From Bryum argenteum (lineage: Eukaryota > Streptophyta > Bryopsida > Bryales > Bryaceae): DNA of 64,000 bases. Position numbers and translations under genes: made by a program. Shown here one piece after another: positions 39,782 to 51,605 of the stretch (its first letter is position 1; every line of letters starts with the position of its first letter). Location of the stretch: NCBI GenBank assembly GCA_037043015.1, contig CM073327.1, positions 12,878,727 through 12,942,726 of the forward strand. Direction: 5' to 3'. The notes beneath the pieces are model-generated. The model was given only the letters and a program-made list of their open reading frames with translations, did not search any database and had not been told where the DNA came from.

Positions 39782-41778
39782 CTAACCTTGGAGTGGAATG
39801 TTACAATCTCGTAAAACCTCAGTGAAGTCAAAATTCCGACTGTCTTTGTTAAAGCTCCTCACTTTCCTAAATCTGTCATCGTTAATGTAGAACGAGTGTG
39901 CAGTCTTCAACAGCGTCTCCGCCTGCATTTCATTCAAAGAATGTCAGTCCGAAACATCTAAAAATCTGGAAAATGGCTGTCCTGCTGCAGAATTACAAGG
40001 TTGCAACTTCAATATTTGTTCACCTATTAAATTACGATATATTCAGACACCAGGAAAGAGCACTTTACCTCCTCATCGGAAAGTTTGCTTGTAAAAACAA
40101 TGTCACCCCTGACCAATACTAGACTCTTGGTGGGAACTAGTTCAGTGAAATGGGTGACGGTGAAGTAAGGAGAAGCCTCAGTCCCTCGAGCTCTGTAGTC
40201 TTCCAAAGCTGTGAAGAGTAGATAAGGCATTTGCGCTGCAAAGACATCCCACAAAAGCTTAAGAAGCAAAAACAGTCACTGTGATCCTAAGCCTTGACTT
40301 ATTCGTAATAGAAGACCAAGAAGAACTGGTTCTGATTATTTCATGTGAGATCTTCTTTCTGTAGTGCAATTTTTGGAAGCTTCTTTAGTTCGTCCAGTAA
40401 ATTTCTGAAAGAAATTGTAGAAGGAAATTGACGTTTACCTTGCACAACAACAGAAATGAATCCATTGCCTTTCCTTAAAGGCAGCACAAAGAGTGGACTG
40501 CACAAACAGCATCACTCACATGATTAGGACGAGAGATTTCATGCTGCAAAATTATATGCTAACCACATGCTACAAGAGATGCAAGAAATGACAAGGTTGA
40601 GATAATTACCATTCATTAGCCCTTTGTTCGAAAGCTTTGTAAAGTTCACTGCCCATGACAGCACTAATATGTCCTCTTCCGATATGATACTGATCACGCA
40701 CACCTTACACCCGATTAAACAACTTCAACATAAGAATGCACTAAAAGACAAGGATCATGTCGTATGCTCATATTAATCCTGCAACTGAGCGGGAAATCAA
40801 AGCATCGACAAAACGCAGCAGAATTTCATAAGAACAGCACGAGACTATTTCCGTGATCACCACTTACAATACAAGCGTCCAACGGGATCACCTTTCAGGT
40901 TCTATAATAATGTTGGAGTTTGAGGTGATAACACATTTTAGAGTACACCGAAATGCATTCACAAGCCAAAAACATCCATCCTGCAGATAGAAACCAATGC
41001 AAACGGGTTTCCAACCTAACTTGAAAACCCTAAGTCTTCACCTTAAACCCCTACATTTAACACTGATTTCACATCAGCTTAGGGATCAAGAACCAGCACA
41101 TTCTGCACTCATGATCCATTACTAACAAAGATTAAGAAACCATGAAATTCGGAGCTCATACAACTCTACCTTCAAACAGCTCAAAACTTACAAACGCGAT
41201 GATCAAAGAAAACATAATTTGTTTCATTTTAATGCTGTCACAAGCCAAAAATGTCCATCCTACAGATAGAAATGAGTTTCTTACACAACTTGAGAGCTCG
41301 ATACCCTAATTTTTTAACGTAGAACCCGAAATTTAACACAAATTTCACATCCCCGGAGGGGACAAGTACCAATGCCATTTTGAACAATGATCAACCACTC
41401 CAAAAAAATTAAATCTTTAGCCTAAGTCAATGTGATCAAGCAAAGAAATAACCTAAATATGCTGGATCAAAAGTATTGAGCACGTACATCATTCCAAATC
41501 TCGGCAATCTCCTCCGGCGGCGAGAAAATGACAGTCTCGATTTTCATGATCTGCTCCAGTTTCTTAGGCGCCAGCGCCGTGTAGCCGCTGGCGAACTTGG
41601 AGCGTGCAAAACTGGCACGGCTCCATATCTGCGACGGTGAGGGTGGTCCAGCTCTCTCATAGTAAAAAGGAGAGGTCGAAAGGGATCGAAACAAAGGTTG
41701 ATGGATGCTGCTGCTGCTGCGATGGTATCGGCGAAGAAGTGGCAAGAGAAGTCTGCGGGATTGTGAGAAATTGCTCAT
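39782..41778 (-). CDS. ATP11: ATP11-type mitochondrial F1-ATPase assembly factor
   Basis: Chaperone that holds the F1 beta subunit before F1 assembly, in the mitochondrial matrix. Five exons, 41488-41778, 40610-40689, 40439-40497, 40069-40235 and 39782-39922, join in frame to 245 aa. The N-terminus MSNFSQSRRLLLPLLRRYHR is Arg/Ser-rich and amphipathic like a mitochondrial presequence. ATP11 family blocks follow: KKLEQIMKIE, EIAEIWND then GRGHISAVM, FVLPLRKGNGF, TALEDYRARGTEASPYF, LVLVRGDIVFTSKLSDEEA, and a C-terminal SRNFDFTEVLRD. An in-frame ATG exists upstream (42006), but the presequence-like start at 41778 is preferred. Intron 1 (40690-41487) contains a diverged internal duplication built around CACAAGCCAAAAA.GTCCATCC-type sequence. 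Confidence 0.9.
40945..41330 (+). repeat. Diverged direct duplication inside intron 1 of the ATP11 gene
   Basis: CACAAGCCAAAAACATCCAT near 40961 and CACAAGCCAAAAATGTCCAT near 41239 are each followed by similar CCT(G/A)CAGATAGAAA and AACTTGA(A/G)A blocks, about 280 bp apart. Confidence 0.6.
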
Positions 41779-43289
41779 GGCTTGCTGCGCCGAAACGGAA
41801 TTTTGTTGCGATCGATTCGAGCTATGGCGAATGGAAACTTCGAGGGCTTCGAAACAGAGGAATGTTGAGCCAGGCTCATTTGTGCCCCGTTCACACGGCG
41901 CTCTTTGATTGATAGTCCATGTTTTAACTGCTATGACGACTATGGAGGGTGATAGGTCGGTGGTCATAGCTATTGTGGTAAAAACATGCTTGGTGGTAAA
42001 CCTCATATACTTTCTAGTCTTGTAGTAGACGGTAGTTTAGTAACACTTGTTGGTGCAGAAATTGAAATTCTTATTCAGAATAATTATTATTATTCAATTT
42101 TTTCCAATAAAACGTTGATCCTATGTCACTATGCATAAATATTGAAAGTTTACACTATTTGGTAAAGTGTGAGTTTCTTGTACTTGCTTACAAGGTTGCT
42201 AAAAGATATCTAAAGGTATGATCTCACCTGGCAGTACGTAGTGCTGGAAGAGCGGTGTTAGGGGCAGAGAGGACGGTTGGGTTCCTACCATCGTGCTTTA
42301 GCATTTACCGATCCTATGTGGAATCCCGTGTGGCAAGAGAAAAGAACGATTGTTAGCAAAAATTAAGGAGCTACTTTTCAATGAACTATGAGAAAAGTAG
42401 AAGTGTGTAGTTAAGACCAAGTGGCTTCTAAATCTACAATTACGGACATATGAGAAAGCTAACCCCGCTTTTAAATAAAAGTCTGGATTACAACACATTA
42501 TGAAAGACCGGTTGCCGACTTGGTCTGAAAGATCGCAACGTCATTCTTGCGCTCTCGTTCAAAAACTCCAGCACTAGCTAAATCATTGGGAGCCAAAGAG
42601 CTCCGATTGTGTAAGTCCCTACGTACAAATACAACATTGTTCAAGTTCAATTCAATGAATTGGAATCACGTACTTTGATTGTTTAGGAAAGTCACCGTCG
42701 AGGTATTTTTTGTTCTCACTCTATTGTCTAGCTCCAGTGTCGATTCTTGTTTCTGAGAATGCGTTGGTACTGACCACATCTTCGCACCTTCAAGTCAGAC
42801 GTTGTTTTCCCATACTTTGATAGTTCTTACTCTGTCCATGAAAGACAACTTCGAATCCATGCACTGAATTGTTTTCACTGTTGAGTTTCTCAAGTAGTTC
42901 ACCGTTGATCAGTGTTTGCTTCATGCAAGGTAGTGTCACATGGAGAACCGCTTGGTCTCTCAAGGTTACGGAGCGCCAATCAGACCCGCAAACATGCCCG
43001 TTAGTGGTATGTTTTTCAATTTTTTCTTCACGTTGTTATTAAACATGGTTGTATATGACATCCCAATAAAATGATTATTGAGCAAATTGATGGTAGAAAA
43101 ACAGAAATTACCAATATTTGTAACGTATAGTTGAGGTGTAAATGTGTCCAACGCCTTGCAGAAAATAAACATGCACAACACAAACAAACTCTTTGACGCT
43201 TCAGTAAATACTTGTCCAGAGCCACTTCTTTACATTGTAAGTATATATGCAATTCGTATACATGCTTTGTAATCATCAAAATGCATGTG
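41779..43289. other. Intergenic, no intact gene
   Basis: A block near 42255-42350 (GGTGTTAGG, TTACCGATCCTATGTGGAAT, TGTGGCAAG) loosely recalls the interior of the Tourist-like MITE at 19887-20313 and may be a degraded relative. Otherwise there are no recognisable features. Confidence 0.4.
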
Positions 43290-44643
43290 TAGGATTAATG
43301 AGAAATATTGCCCAGACTCGGGCTCCTCCTCGCAGAGGTTCGACACTGGGCATTGCTAGGCCGGCTCCTGCTGCGGTCCCATCTGCAAGCCAACCAAAAA
43401 GAGTGAGGAAAGACATGGGACCAAACTGGCTCCCCCGGGAGATTTTTTTTTTAAATCAAGGCTAAATGTGACATGTTCTTAGAAGAACTTGACACTATAG
43501 ATGGTCATGACTTGATGACTCCTAAGACGACAAAGTGGAACCGTGTATCTCAACACGTGATGCGAGGAGGATACTCACCAATTTTGAGAGATGGCCCAGC
43601 GTGCAAAACGAAATGGAACCAGATCCTCCCAGACTACAAACGCATAGCTGATTACTTGTGCAGAACAAGTCGAAATGTCCCTGACTACTGGGATCTCACG
43701 GCTGCTGATCGGAAAGGTGAAGGTCTGTCGCTTCAGTTCGCACAATCTGTGTTTGACTTAATTCATGTTTGGTACGGAAACCGACCTCAAATGCTACCCC
43801 CACATGTACGAGACCTGTTGGCACCTACAGATGCAAACTATCGGAGGCTTGAAGTTGCAGATCACCATGCAGAAGACGGCGATAGTGAACCTAATTGCGA
43901 TGACCTATTGGACATGACACAACATGAGCCTGTCGATGGTCTCGAAGGAACCACCACCGCTTAGGTCACCGCATGCGGCCACTGCTGCAGGTACAGCCGG
44001 GGGTTCATTCACCGATACTACACCGAGTTCAAGCCCGCGACTCCAGTCAAGGCTTCCCCTATGCATAACGTCCCACATTCTAAGCTCATCAGACACGACA
44101 CAGTACGCCGTGCAAAGGCGGGCAGGAAACACCGGTGTGTGTCGTAAGAGCATATCAGGGCAAACAGTCATTACTAACGCTACCAAAGCCACAGATGCAC
44201 TTATGGCTACCCACATGCAGGAGATTGCGGATGCAAGTAGGGACTTAGAACGTTCAAAGATCGAGGTTTAAATGAAATTGTTCAGTGAGCAGATGGAGTA
44301 TCAACAAGAGAAGGATAGACAGCTTTACAAAAATGCCACAATTATGAATGAGAATGTCCGTTTAGCCATTCTAAAGCAAGAGGAGATGGTGACGTGCTTG
44401 GTGCATTTATCATCAGTGATAGGGAAAAGCTTCGGTACCACAAGCGCTCAAAGCCTGCCTCCAATGCAAGTTGTTGTCCATCTAGGCTTCCCTATTGCAG
44501 TAGACTACTTGTATGCTTCACCTAACAACAAACCAGGTACTACTGTAGGCCTTCGACACTATTCCGTTTCTCCATCTTCTCCCTCGGAAGAAGCCGGCCC
44601 AACCTCTCCTCCGCCTACCTTCATAACCCCAATCGTACGTTAG
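43290..44643 (+). pseudogene. Trihelix (Myb/SANT-like) transposon-type gene, broken
   Basis: A trihelix DNA-binding region can be read: NWLPREIFFL, then after a frame change at the T9 run (about 43444) FLEELDTIDGHDLM, KWNRVSQHVM, CKTKWNQILPDYKRI, YWDLTAADRKGEGL, and VWYGNRPQMLPPHVRDL. This layout is common in plant MYB/SANT-like proteins, including the accessory proteins of PIF/Harbinger transposons. The frame ends at 43962. A continuation in another frame (43924-44271, then past a TAA to 44643) holds coiled-coil-like sequence (MQEIADASRDLERSKIEV, FSEQMEYQQEKDRQL). At least two frame changes and one stop make it a pseudogene rather than a spliced gene; no GT-AG pair repairs the T-run. Confidence 0.72.
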
Positions 44644-45230
44644 CACCGCAATACGTACTGGACACCTGCGTTCACTGACTTTTTCAAATGCAACATCCAC
44701 TTTCTACATCCCATGCACCCGGGTCTGACAGGAAGTGAAGCCAGCACAAAAAATGGACGAACTCTTAGCGGGGACGGAGCATCCGACGTCACCAACACAG
44801 CGGAGGAGACAACGCGCTGAACACCTCCGACTAGTACGTGCGACGCTCGAAGCTCTGGCAAGAGCAAGAGTCAAAAGTAGATCACCACATTGTTCACCCT
44901 GCTCAACAGTAAGAGAAGGATTTTTTTTTAGCAATATGAATTATGCATGGAATGGAAATCGTTCATCAAACGACACTTTGGACTTAACATTACAAGCAAA
45001 ACAACTTCATATACTCTTTGTTGTCAAGAACATGTTGACCGATCACACATAAAACAATCATGCATAATAGTGAGTCAGTTCAGAACTGCTACCTAATATA
45101 CGAGGCTAACCTTGTTGTCGACGCTGCATGGTGAGGTAGACACCGAGGTCGGCTCTTTTGTCAATAGCCATGAGGTTTTCTGCATTATTAATATGAGCAT
45201 CTCCATCGTCATGTGTAACAACTGCATCAT

Positions 45231-45428
45231 CTACTTCCTCACAGGGATGTCACGGCGTCCGGACGTCCGCAGGGGATTAAGGGAGCGTTCGTATTTTAGA
45301 GATTTTGGACGTTTTACCTCAGGGAAATGGGGCGACCGGCCTCCGGGATGGCCCTCGGCCCGAGCGACCAGCCCCCACAATGGCCGTCTGCCCGGGCAAC
45401 CGGCATGCTGACAAAAATCCAAGAAAGG

Positions 45429-45466
<38 letters not shown>

Positions 45467-45615
45467 AAGAAAGAAAGAGGCTGATGGCTTCGCCGACCGA
45501 GGCCGCCCCGGTGCCAGCCGACCGATCGAACGGCTCAATCGACCGTTTTTTTTTTTTTTTTTTTTTTCCCCGACGGCCTGGGCGTCCAAAGCCGCCTTGG
45601 TGGGGAGCTAAAGAT
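45231..45615. repeat. GC-rich block with long poly-A and poly-T runs
   Basis: An island rich in GGCC, CGACCGG and GGCCGC sequences contains an A run of about 35 bases (45430-45464), followed by AAAGAAAGAAAG. A T run of about 22 bases lies at 45546-45567. Open frames here are low-complexity artefacts. It is clearly unlike the AT-rich DNA on both sides. Confidence 0.6.
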
Positions 45616-48285
45616 GGCGGCCACTCCTCTTAACCCTAACCCTATTCTAATTTATTCCAACAACCATTTTGAATTTCTTCACAACTCCCCCCCTAAAGTT
45701 TTTCAAGATCCAGATTACACTATTTGGGGTTCCCGCGCAAATAAGATTTTTATTGCTTTGAGCATTACGATCTCTCTAATGGAAAAAAATCGAGGGTTTA
45801 AATTTTATAAGTGAATAAAAACTCAAGTTAACTTTTAGTTTCTACAGTTGGATCTTCTGAACATTGCTTCAATTGAGGCTTTACAAATATGGAGAATTTA
45901 GGCAATTTCGCATCAAGGATATCTAGGGATTAAGATCTCTTTATATTATCTAAAATTTAAACCATACTTAAGTTACTTTTGCGAATTGATGATGATTCAT
46001 TCAATCTTACTATCATGGTCCGGAAGATGTTACTTACTTCGTACTACTTATGGCATGTTGATGTTTAAAAACTAAAAAGAGAAAATGTGATGATGTTCAT
46101 GTGTTTTCTAGTTTAAATTATGTATTTTTCTTCAATGCCCAAATTGCAAACTTTAGGAACAAGCCTAATGTCTTAATGCACCGTGAAGGGCATTTAGTAT
46201 TTTGGGGGTGTAAGTTCTTAGTGTCATCTGCCAAAAACACATAGCATCATAGGGTCAAATAAGATTAAATAGAAAATCTTTACTTGAGGATAAGAAGACG
46301 CTTCCACAAAGATTACTTTTATTCAATACAAATTTTATTGCCATATAAATCAAATGGAGTTAATATTATCAAATCGCATCTTAAAATAATATATCATTGT
46401 ATATTTGATCATGTAGTAATATGAATTGCTATAATAAGATACTAAAGATACATCACTTTCTACAAAAACCAAAAATAATATACGCCATAAACGTAGACAA
46501 GATTCATATTTATTTAGGAGTTATGAACATCTACCAAAAACAAATAAATGAAAAATCTATATCTACACATTGCCACTACGCAACTTGTTAAATGATTAGG
46601 AGAGTCTTATAGAAATATAATCTTCATACTCGCATATACACTTGAAAGACAAATATGAGCACATACTACTTTGTACCCATGTACTTCTCTATTTGGTTTG
46701 CATGAATTTGTATTGCAAGTTTTATGTTATATGTCTTTTTACTTCACATATTTATATATTTATATGATGCTAATAGCCTAAGTTCAATATAGTACATGAT
46801 TGGATATTCACTCTAACGCTCAACCACTAAAGGCCCAATCAACTATTTTGTGCTCTATTCCAAATTTTGACAAGATGTATCCGATTTAAAAAAGATTCTT
46901 GTTGAACTTATTTTTTACCTCCGAGATGTAAGATGGGTTGGAAACCTCATTTACATTACAAAACCTAGTTTGGAATAATGTATTGTTCACACCAACCTTT
47001 CAATCACAAACATGACAAGGTTTGCATAATATTGAATAACTTATCATAAAAGGAAACTAGTAATATTCTTCATAGATAAATATTGACCTTCTATATTTTA
47101 TAATATAAGATAAAATTTAAGGAAACCATACACATAAATAAGTACTAAGAAGTGAAATGAGAATTTTATTTCGTTATTGAAAGTTTTGGTGTCCTTAATC
47201 TATTACAAGAGAATTATTTAACTATTATGAGGATCTCAACTATAACAATTTAATCTAAGCATTAAGGTTTTTATATTGTCTTTGGGGAGAAGGTTCACAA
47301 GAGTTAGAAAACTCACATTTCTTAACACATTTATTTTTCCTTCAACCGCCCAGCCTTTAGGGGTTAAACAAACAACCACCCACTTGGATTCAAATAAAAT
47401 TTGCTTAGATGCTTAGATCCGTAAATAGTTAGCAACTATGATATTTTTTCATTATCATAAGTCAATGTGAATATATTGCAAATTCTATCAAAGCATGACA
47501 TTGTATCTCTAAAGAATTCCAAGTGATTCATGGATAGTTAAGATTCATATGAACAATAAGGGGCTATTCATAATAAGTAATAAGTTCTATTTTTCATATG
47601 TCTCCAAGCCCATAAGATCTTTTGAGTAAAACATTATCTTCTATGAAAAGAAGATCTTCCCCACATTCCCCTGACAAAATCGGCATGTGGATTAATGCCA
47701 TGATTTAGGTTGTAGGTACAATGTAAGGTGCCTAAAAATAGAACATTCTTAAATGCAGGCAAGAGGAGGAAGAAGAAGTGAGAAGTGGAGAGATAAGGGA
47801 GTGTTGGTGAGTGAGAGAGGAAGAGAGGAGTGCATGACGTTGACCGTGATGTCGACCGATGTCGACCTCTACCAAGCTCCGCGAGATATCCTTTCCGAAA
47901 AGAGATCTAGAAACCCTCCAACCTTCTAGTAAAATAGCTCAATGGAAATGTAAAAACACAGATCGCCACAATGCCGATGCCCACGGCAGAACCTCACAAC
48001 CAAAAAGGGGCTTCAGAAACGAGAATGTCACGGTGATGTGAAATTCTATAACCCACGACGTTGATGTGACCGGGTCAGGTTACCGCAACATCATAATGTG
48101 CCAGGTGGACAGATTAACCCTAGCACTAGAGTATATGTGAACGCCACGGTTTTAGGAACTGCACTAGATTGTGAGTATGTATGTAACAAGCACAGATATG
48201 GTGTGAAAACCAGAAATTTAAAACCAAATCGCTTTATTATCTTTAATACTTGGTCCCAACAAAGGTCTGGTGGTAAATGAGCTTA
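45616..48285. other. Long AT-rich gene-free region
   Basis: No exon with family similarity and no long frame was found over about 2.7 kb. A TTAGGGGTTAA sequence at about 47353-47364 looks like the right end of another TTAA element, but its partner end was not found. Confidence 0.5.
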
Positions 48286-48290
48286 AGTAC

Positions 48291-48867
48291 TGTCACGGAC
48301 GTGCCATATTGGGTGTCATCCGCACGCATGACTTTACTGTGATTCACTTGTGTTACAGATATTTTCTACATTATGTTTATCTAGTAGTTAAGTTTATGGT
48401 TGGCTATAGAACCTTCTAGTAATTGTTAGAAGTTCCTATTAAGTATAGGAAGCTTCCGCCGAACAATCCTATTTTCCCGAAGCCCCTTAAGCTTCCGGAA
48501 GATTCTATGGTTACTTTCTACGTCTTCCCTGAAAGCTTCTTAGATTCAGGAAGCTTCCGCTTTGCCTACATAGATTCCGGAAGCCGCCCAAGCCTCCGGA
48601 AGGCCCTAAGGCTACTTCCAGGATACTACCATGGAAGCTTCCTCTAGTTTAGTATATATAGAGAGCTTGAGGATGTTGTTCCTGACTCTCTTCAACACCA
48701 GTTGTACATATCCTCTTGTTATCAATACTACTTTTTCTTGTCTTCTTCCAAGTATCATCTTGATTTTTCTGTGACAAATCTCCTCATTTTTATTCTATCT
48801 TGGTCTTCATTTGAGGTCTTCCCTCAATTTGGTGTTGAGTCTTGTCTTTGAGTTGCCGTCCGCAACA
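48291..48867 (+). mobile_element. Solo LTR of a retrotransposon (577 bp) with 5-bp target duplication
   Basis: The segment starts TGTCACGGACG and ends CGTCCGCAACA: TG...CA with an imperfect terminal inverted repeat. AGTAC is found at both flanks (48286-48290 and 48868-48872), a 5-bp target-site duplication. A TATA-like TATATATAGAG lies at about 48653-48663. Upstream of it, from about 48410 to 48640, many GAAGCTTCC and TTCCGGAAG motifs alternate GAA and TTC, like heat-shock elements. No internal retrotransposon coding region is next to it, so this is the product of LTR recombination. The strand is inferred from the TATA position. Confidence 0.85.
48410..48645 (+). promoter_or_regulatory. Cluster of heat-shock-element-like GAA/TTC palindromes in the LTR
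   Basis: Motifs such as GGAAGCTTCCG, AAGCTTCCGGAAG, GAAAGCTTC, TTCCGGAAGCC and GGAAGCTTCCT recur within about 230 bp, just before the TATA-like box. Inverted nGAAn units are the binding sites of heat-shock factors. Heat response is an inference. Confidence 0.5.
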
Positions 48868-48872
48868 AGTAC

Positions 48873-50024
48873 TGATGGTCTTGCCGCACTTGATATTATC
48901 AAGGGTATTATGTCATCTTAAGACTATGCAGTCTTAGTATGGGGCCAAACATGTATGCGTGAGTAAACGCCAATCGAAGGTGGATGGTGTGGTGTCTTGG
49001 ATAATTCTCCCAAGTTAGGTTCGTGAAATGTGATTGCTAAGTACTTCCCCAGAAAGTAATGGCAACATTGTCATAAGTTGGAGATTGATAAGGTTGTGTA
49101 TTTTTAGCAAAAATATGTTGTCATGAAAGATAAAGTGGCAATGTGAGCAACAATATATTAAAACGATTTGTAGCACAAGATATTGGAAGGGATGATATGG
49201 AAAAGAACTTCAACATTGGCTTTTGACATCAACAACACACATCCTTTTTCGAACACACACAAAATTGTGCAAACGCTAAAGTATAATCATCTTCTACTTG
49301 AATTGTTTGTTGTTGTATGACTTTTATCTTTGTTGCTACTGTACTACTTTCGAAACACTTTCGAGACAATGTTGTCACAACTTGTGATGTTGTTGTTGTA
49401 CTACTTTCAAGACAAGGCATATATGCCCAGGTGTAATCTCAGAAACAAACTTGTTCTTTAGCAGTATGGACCCAAGAGCCAAAGCCTACTTCCTCCGACC
49501 CTACTTTGGACAGTTCCTCCTTTACTCCAAATTCATAAGATCTAGTTTGACTTGGAAAACGCCATGAACTATGCATAAGTCAGTGTAGTTCAATGTGGCA
49601 ATGTTGATTTATTTGGTGCAACGAAATTTAATAGAAGTAGATAACAAAGTAACATGTCATACCTCTCTAGTCTATTTATGAAAGAGGTTTTTGCCCAAAA
49701 TTTTGTTTCCAAAGAAAGCATATGATTATTCATCAAAATGTTTGCTTTTAAATAAAAACAGCAACAAACAAACAGAAGATGCAAACAATAATCTTGTGCA
49801 ATCAAAAGTAGAAGTTGATAAAAAAGTAACATGATTTCATACATGTCTAGTCAATAGACGATACAACTTTTTTTCAATACCTCGTTTCAAAAACTAGCAA
49901 ATGCATCATTTTACAAAATTAAAATTTTTTTAATAAGAAAATTGAAGAAGCACTCGTAACCATCGTGTAGAGTGTCACTCAAAGATAGAGCATACCTAAG
50001 TCACTGACGCTAAAAGTGTCAACC
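48873..50024. other. Gene-free AT-rich stretch
   Basis: Only short frames without motif or splice context. A diverged repeat of AGTAGATAACAAAGTAACATG near 49635 recurs near 49808 as AGTTGATAAAAAAGTAACATG. Confidence 0.4.
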
Positions 50025-50590
50025 TACAGCAAGGTAAATCCCAATAAGTAAACTCGCATTATTTATGGTTTGCACTTGGAATACGTCCTCAAACTCCACC
50101 ACATTATCATCATCCCCTTCTACTAGTGCACCATTTAGGCCCTCCTCATGGAGCACAACCGACAACGCCGCCACTTCTTCCGCACTTTGTTCCAGTAATA
50201 TATGATGGAGAATGGAACAAGTTGTTATAATACCAGGCTTGAAGAAAATATGTAAATCCGACTTTGTTAAAAGCTCATGCGATGTTTGCTTTGAATACTA
50301 AAAGAGTTTCTAACGATGCATTTTCCAGCCTTAAGACAACGCTTGAAGAGTGGCTCAAGGACTGTGAACCTCCTAGGCACTCAATGCGGGACTATTAACC
50401 AGGGTATCCCGTCACTAATAAGGTGAGGAGAAAAGCCTTCCAAGCCAAACCACGTGTCAAAAATATTCTCGTGCAATGTCGTGTCGTATAAAGAAAACCT
50501 TCGCAAGACTCTCATTGTCAAGACTCACCCAGAAATTAATGTACATATCTAATCGAGCATTCTATTTGATTTCATGACGCAAGACTACAA
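50025..50590 (-). pseudogene. PIF/Harbinger-type transposase relic (DDE_Tnp_4-like)
   Basis: Read on the minus strand in more than one frame, the DNA encodes family-like blocks. These are LHENIFDTWFGLEGFSPHLI then SDGIPWLIVPH (the block with the second catalytic Asp), followed by RRFTVLEPLFKRCLKAGKCI and a C-terminal helix SDLHIFFKPGIITTCSILHH. The usual V-E-N-A-F-G/LK block reads IVRNSFSI, so the catalytic Glu seems lost. Stops and frame changes break it: a TGA falls within PWLIVPH*VPRR. It is not visible as a single open frame. The MITEs at 19887-20313 and 51199-51602 carry the TAA duplications of this superfamily. Confidence 0.72.
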
Positions 50591-51198
50591 TTATTGGGAG
50601 GGATCTTAGATCTCCTCAAGCGAACAACTCACTAAATAAGTGCAAGCCACATCTATAAGCCAATTTAAACAACAAACAAACTACAAAACAATAATAGAGA
50701 TTGACATTGGAATCCTTTTTTCTTAAGGTTCGGGCCGAATAGAAAGACAAGTCAATGGACAACGGCTTTTAACATTCAAAAGGACTTCACCAACCAATCG
50801 TCAATGTATACTTCCATTAAGAAACAATTAAACTTGCGGCTTGACCTAATAAGCTATGTAAAAGCTGAATAAGTGGACATTGTGCAATGCAACAAACGAA
50901 AGAATGATAAGATCAATGGAACTCCCCTGAACCTCGTCGATGAGTGGCATATCATGGTCACTGTGGGGATCCACATGCATGTGCTCCTACAGAGTATGTA
51001 ACCTTTTGCTTGCTTGCAAGACAAGGAGCGTGAAGGTTGTTGTAAAATTCACAAATTAAGTACTATCAAGTACGTTTTCTATTTCGCAAGCAAGTGAGAT
51101 AAGTTGTCTAATCATAGTTTGGCACCTCGACTAGATTATTGAATTGGTTGAGAGGAGTTGACGTAGTCTCTTACTTTGGGATTGGAATTATTGCATAA

Positions 51199-51602
51199 GG
51201 GCATGCCTACCTATGGGGGTGCCCTGAACTAAAAACAAGAACTGAATCATCTAATCAGTCACCATGAATCGTGAGGGCGGGGAGGAGCCCCAGTCATGAC
51301 CTGACGGACGAACGCATGATCCTCCATGTGCGCATGTTTCGGAGCACAATCAAGGGCACAATGCTGTTTAGGGTCGGCACGTGGCTGCGCAAATAGATTT
51401 TGCGTTGTCTTCTTGTGAGCTTTATTGCGAGTTCAGGTCCGCCCACCTCCTTGCAAAAGGGTTCGTTTTTGCAGGTTGAACTAAAAAAGAGGATGAATAG
51501 TAGTTCAGTTCAGGGGTTTTGCCGGTTGGTGGGGCATTTCCGCCCTCAACTGAACTAATATTAAATTTTTTTTTGTTCAGTGCATGATGGGTGGGAATGC
51601 TC
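51199..51602. mobile_element. PIF/Harbinger-type MITE (404 bp)
   Basis: TAA flanks both ends (51196-51198 and 51603-51605). The left end GGGCATGCCTACC and the right end, read inward, GAGCATTCCCACC are imperfect inverted repeats, continuing into CACTGAAC-like and TTCAGT blocks. It is non-coding and GC-richer than its surroundings. It lies 0.6 kb from the Harbinger transposase relic. Confidence 0.7.
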
Positions 51603-51605
51603 TAA

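Noticed and set aside
45630..45648. CCCTAACCCTA as an interstitial telomere
   Set aside because: Only two units are present and they are not the plant CCCTAAA form; they may instead be the end of a TTAA element.
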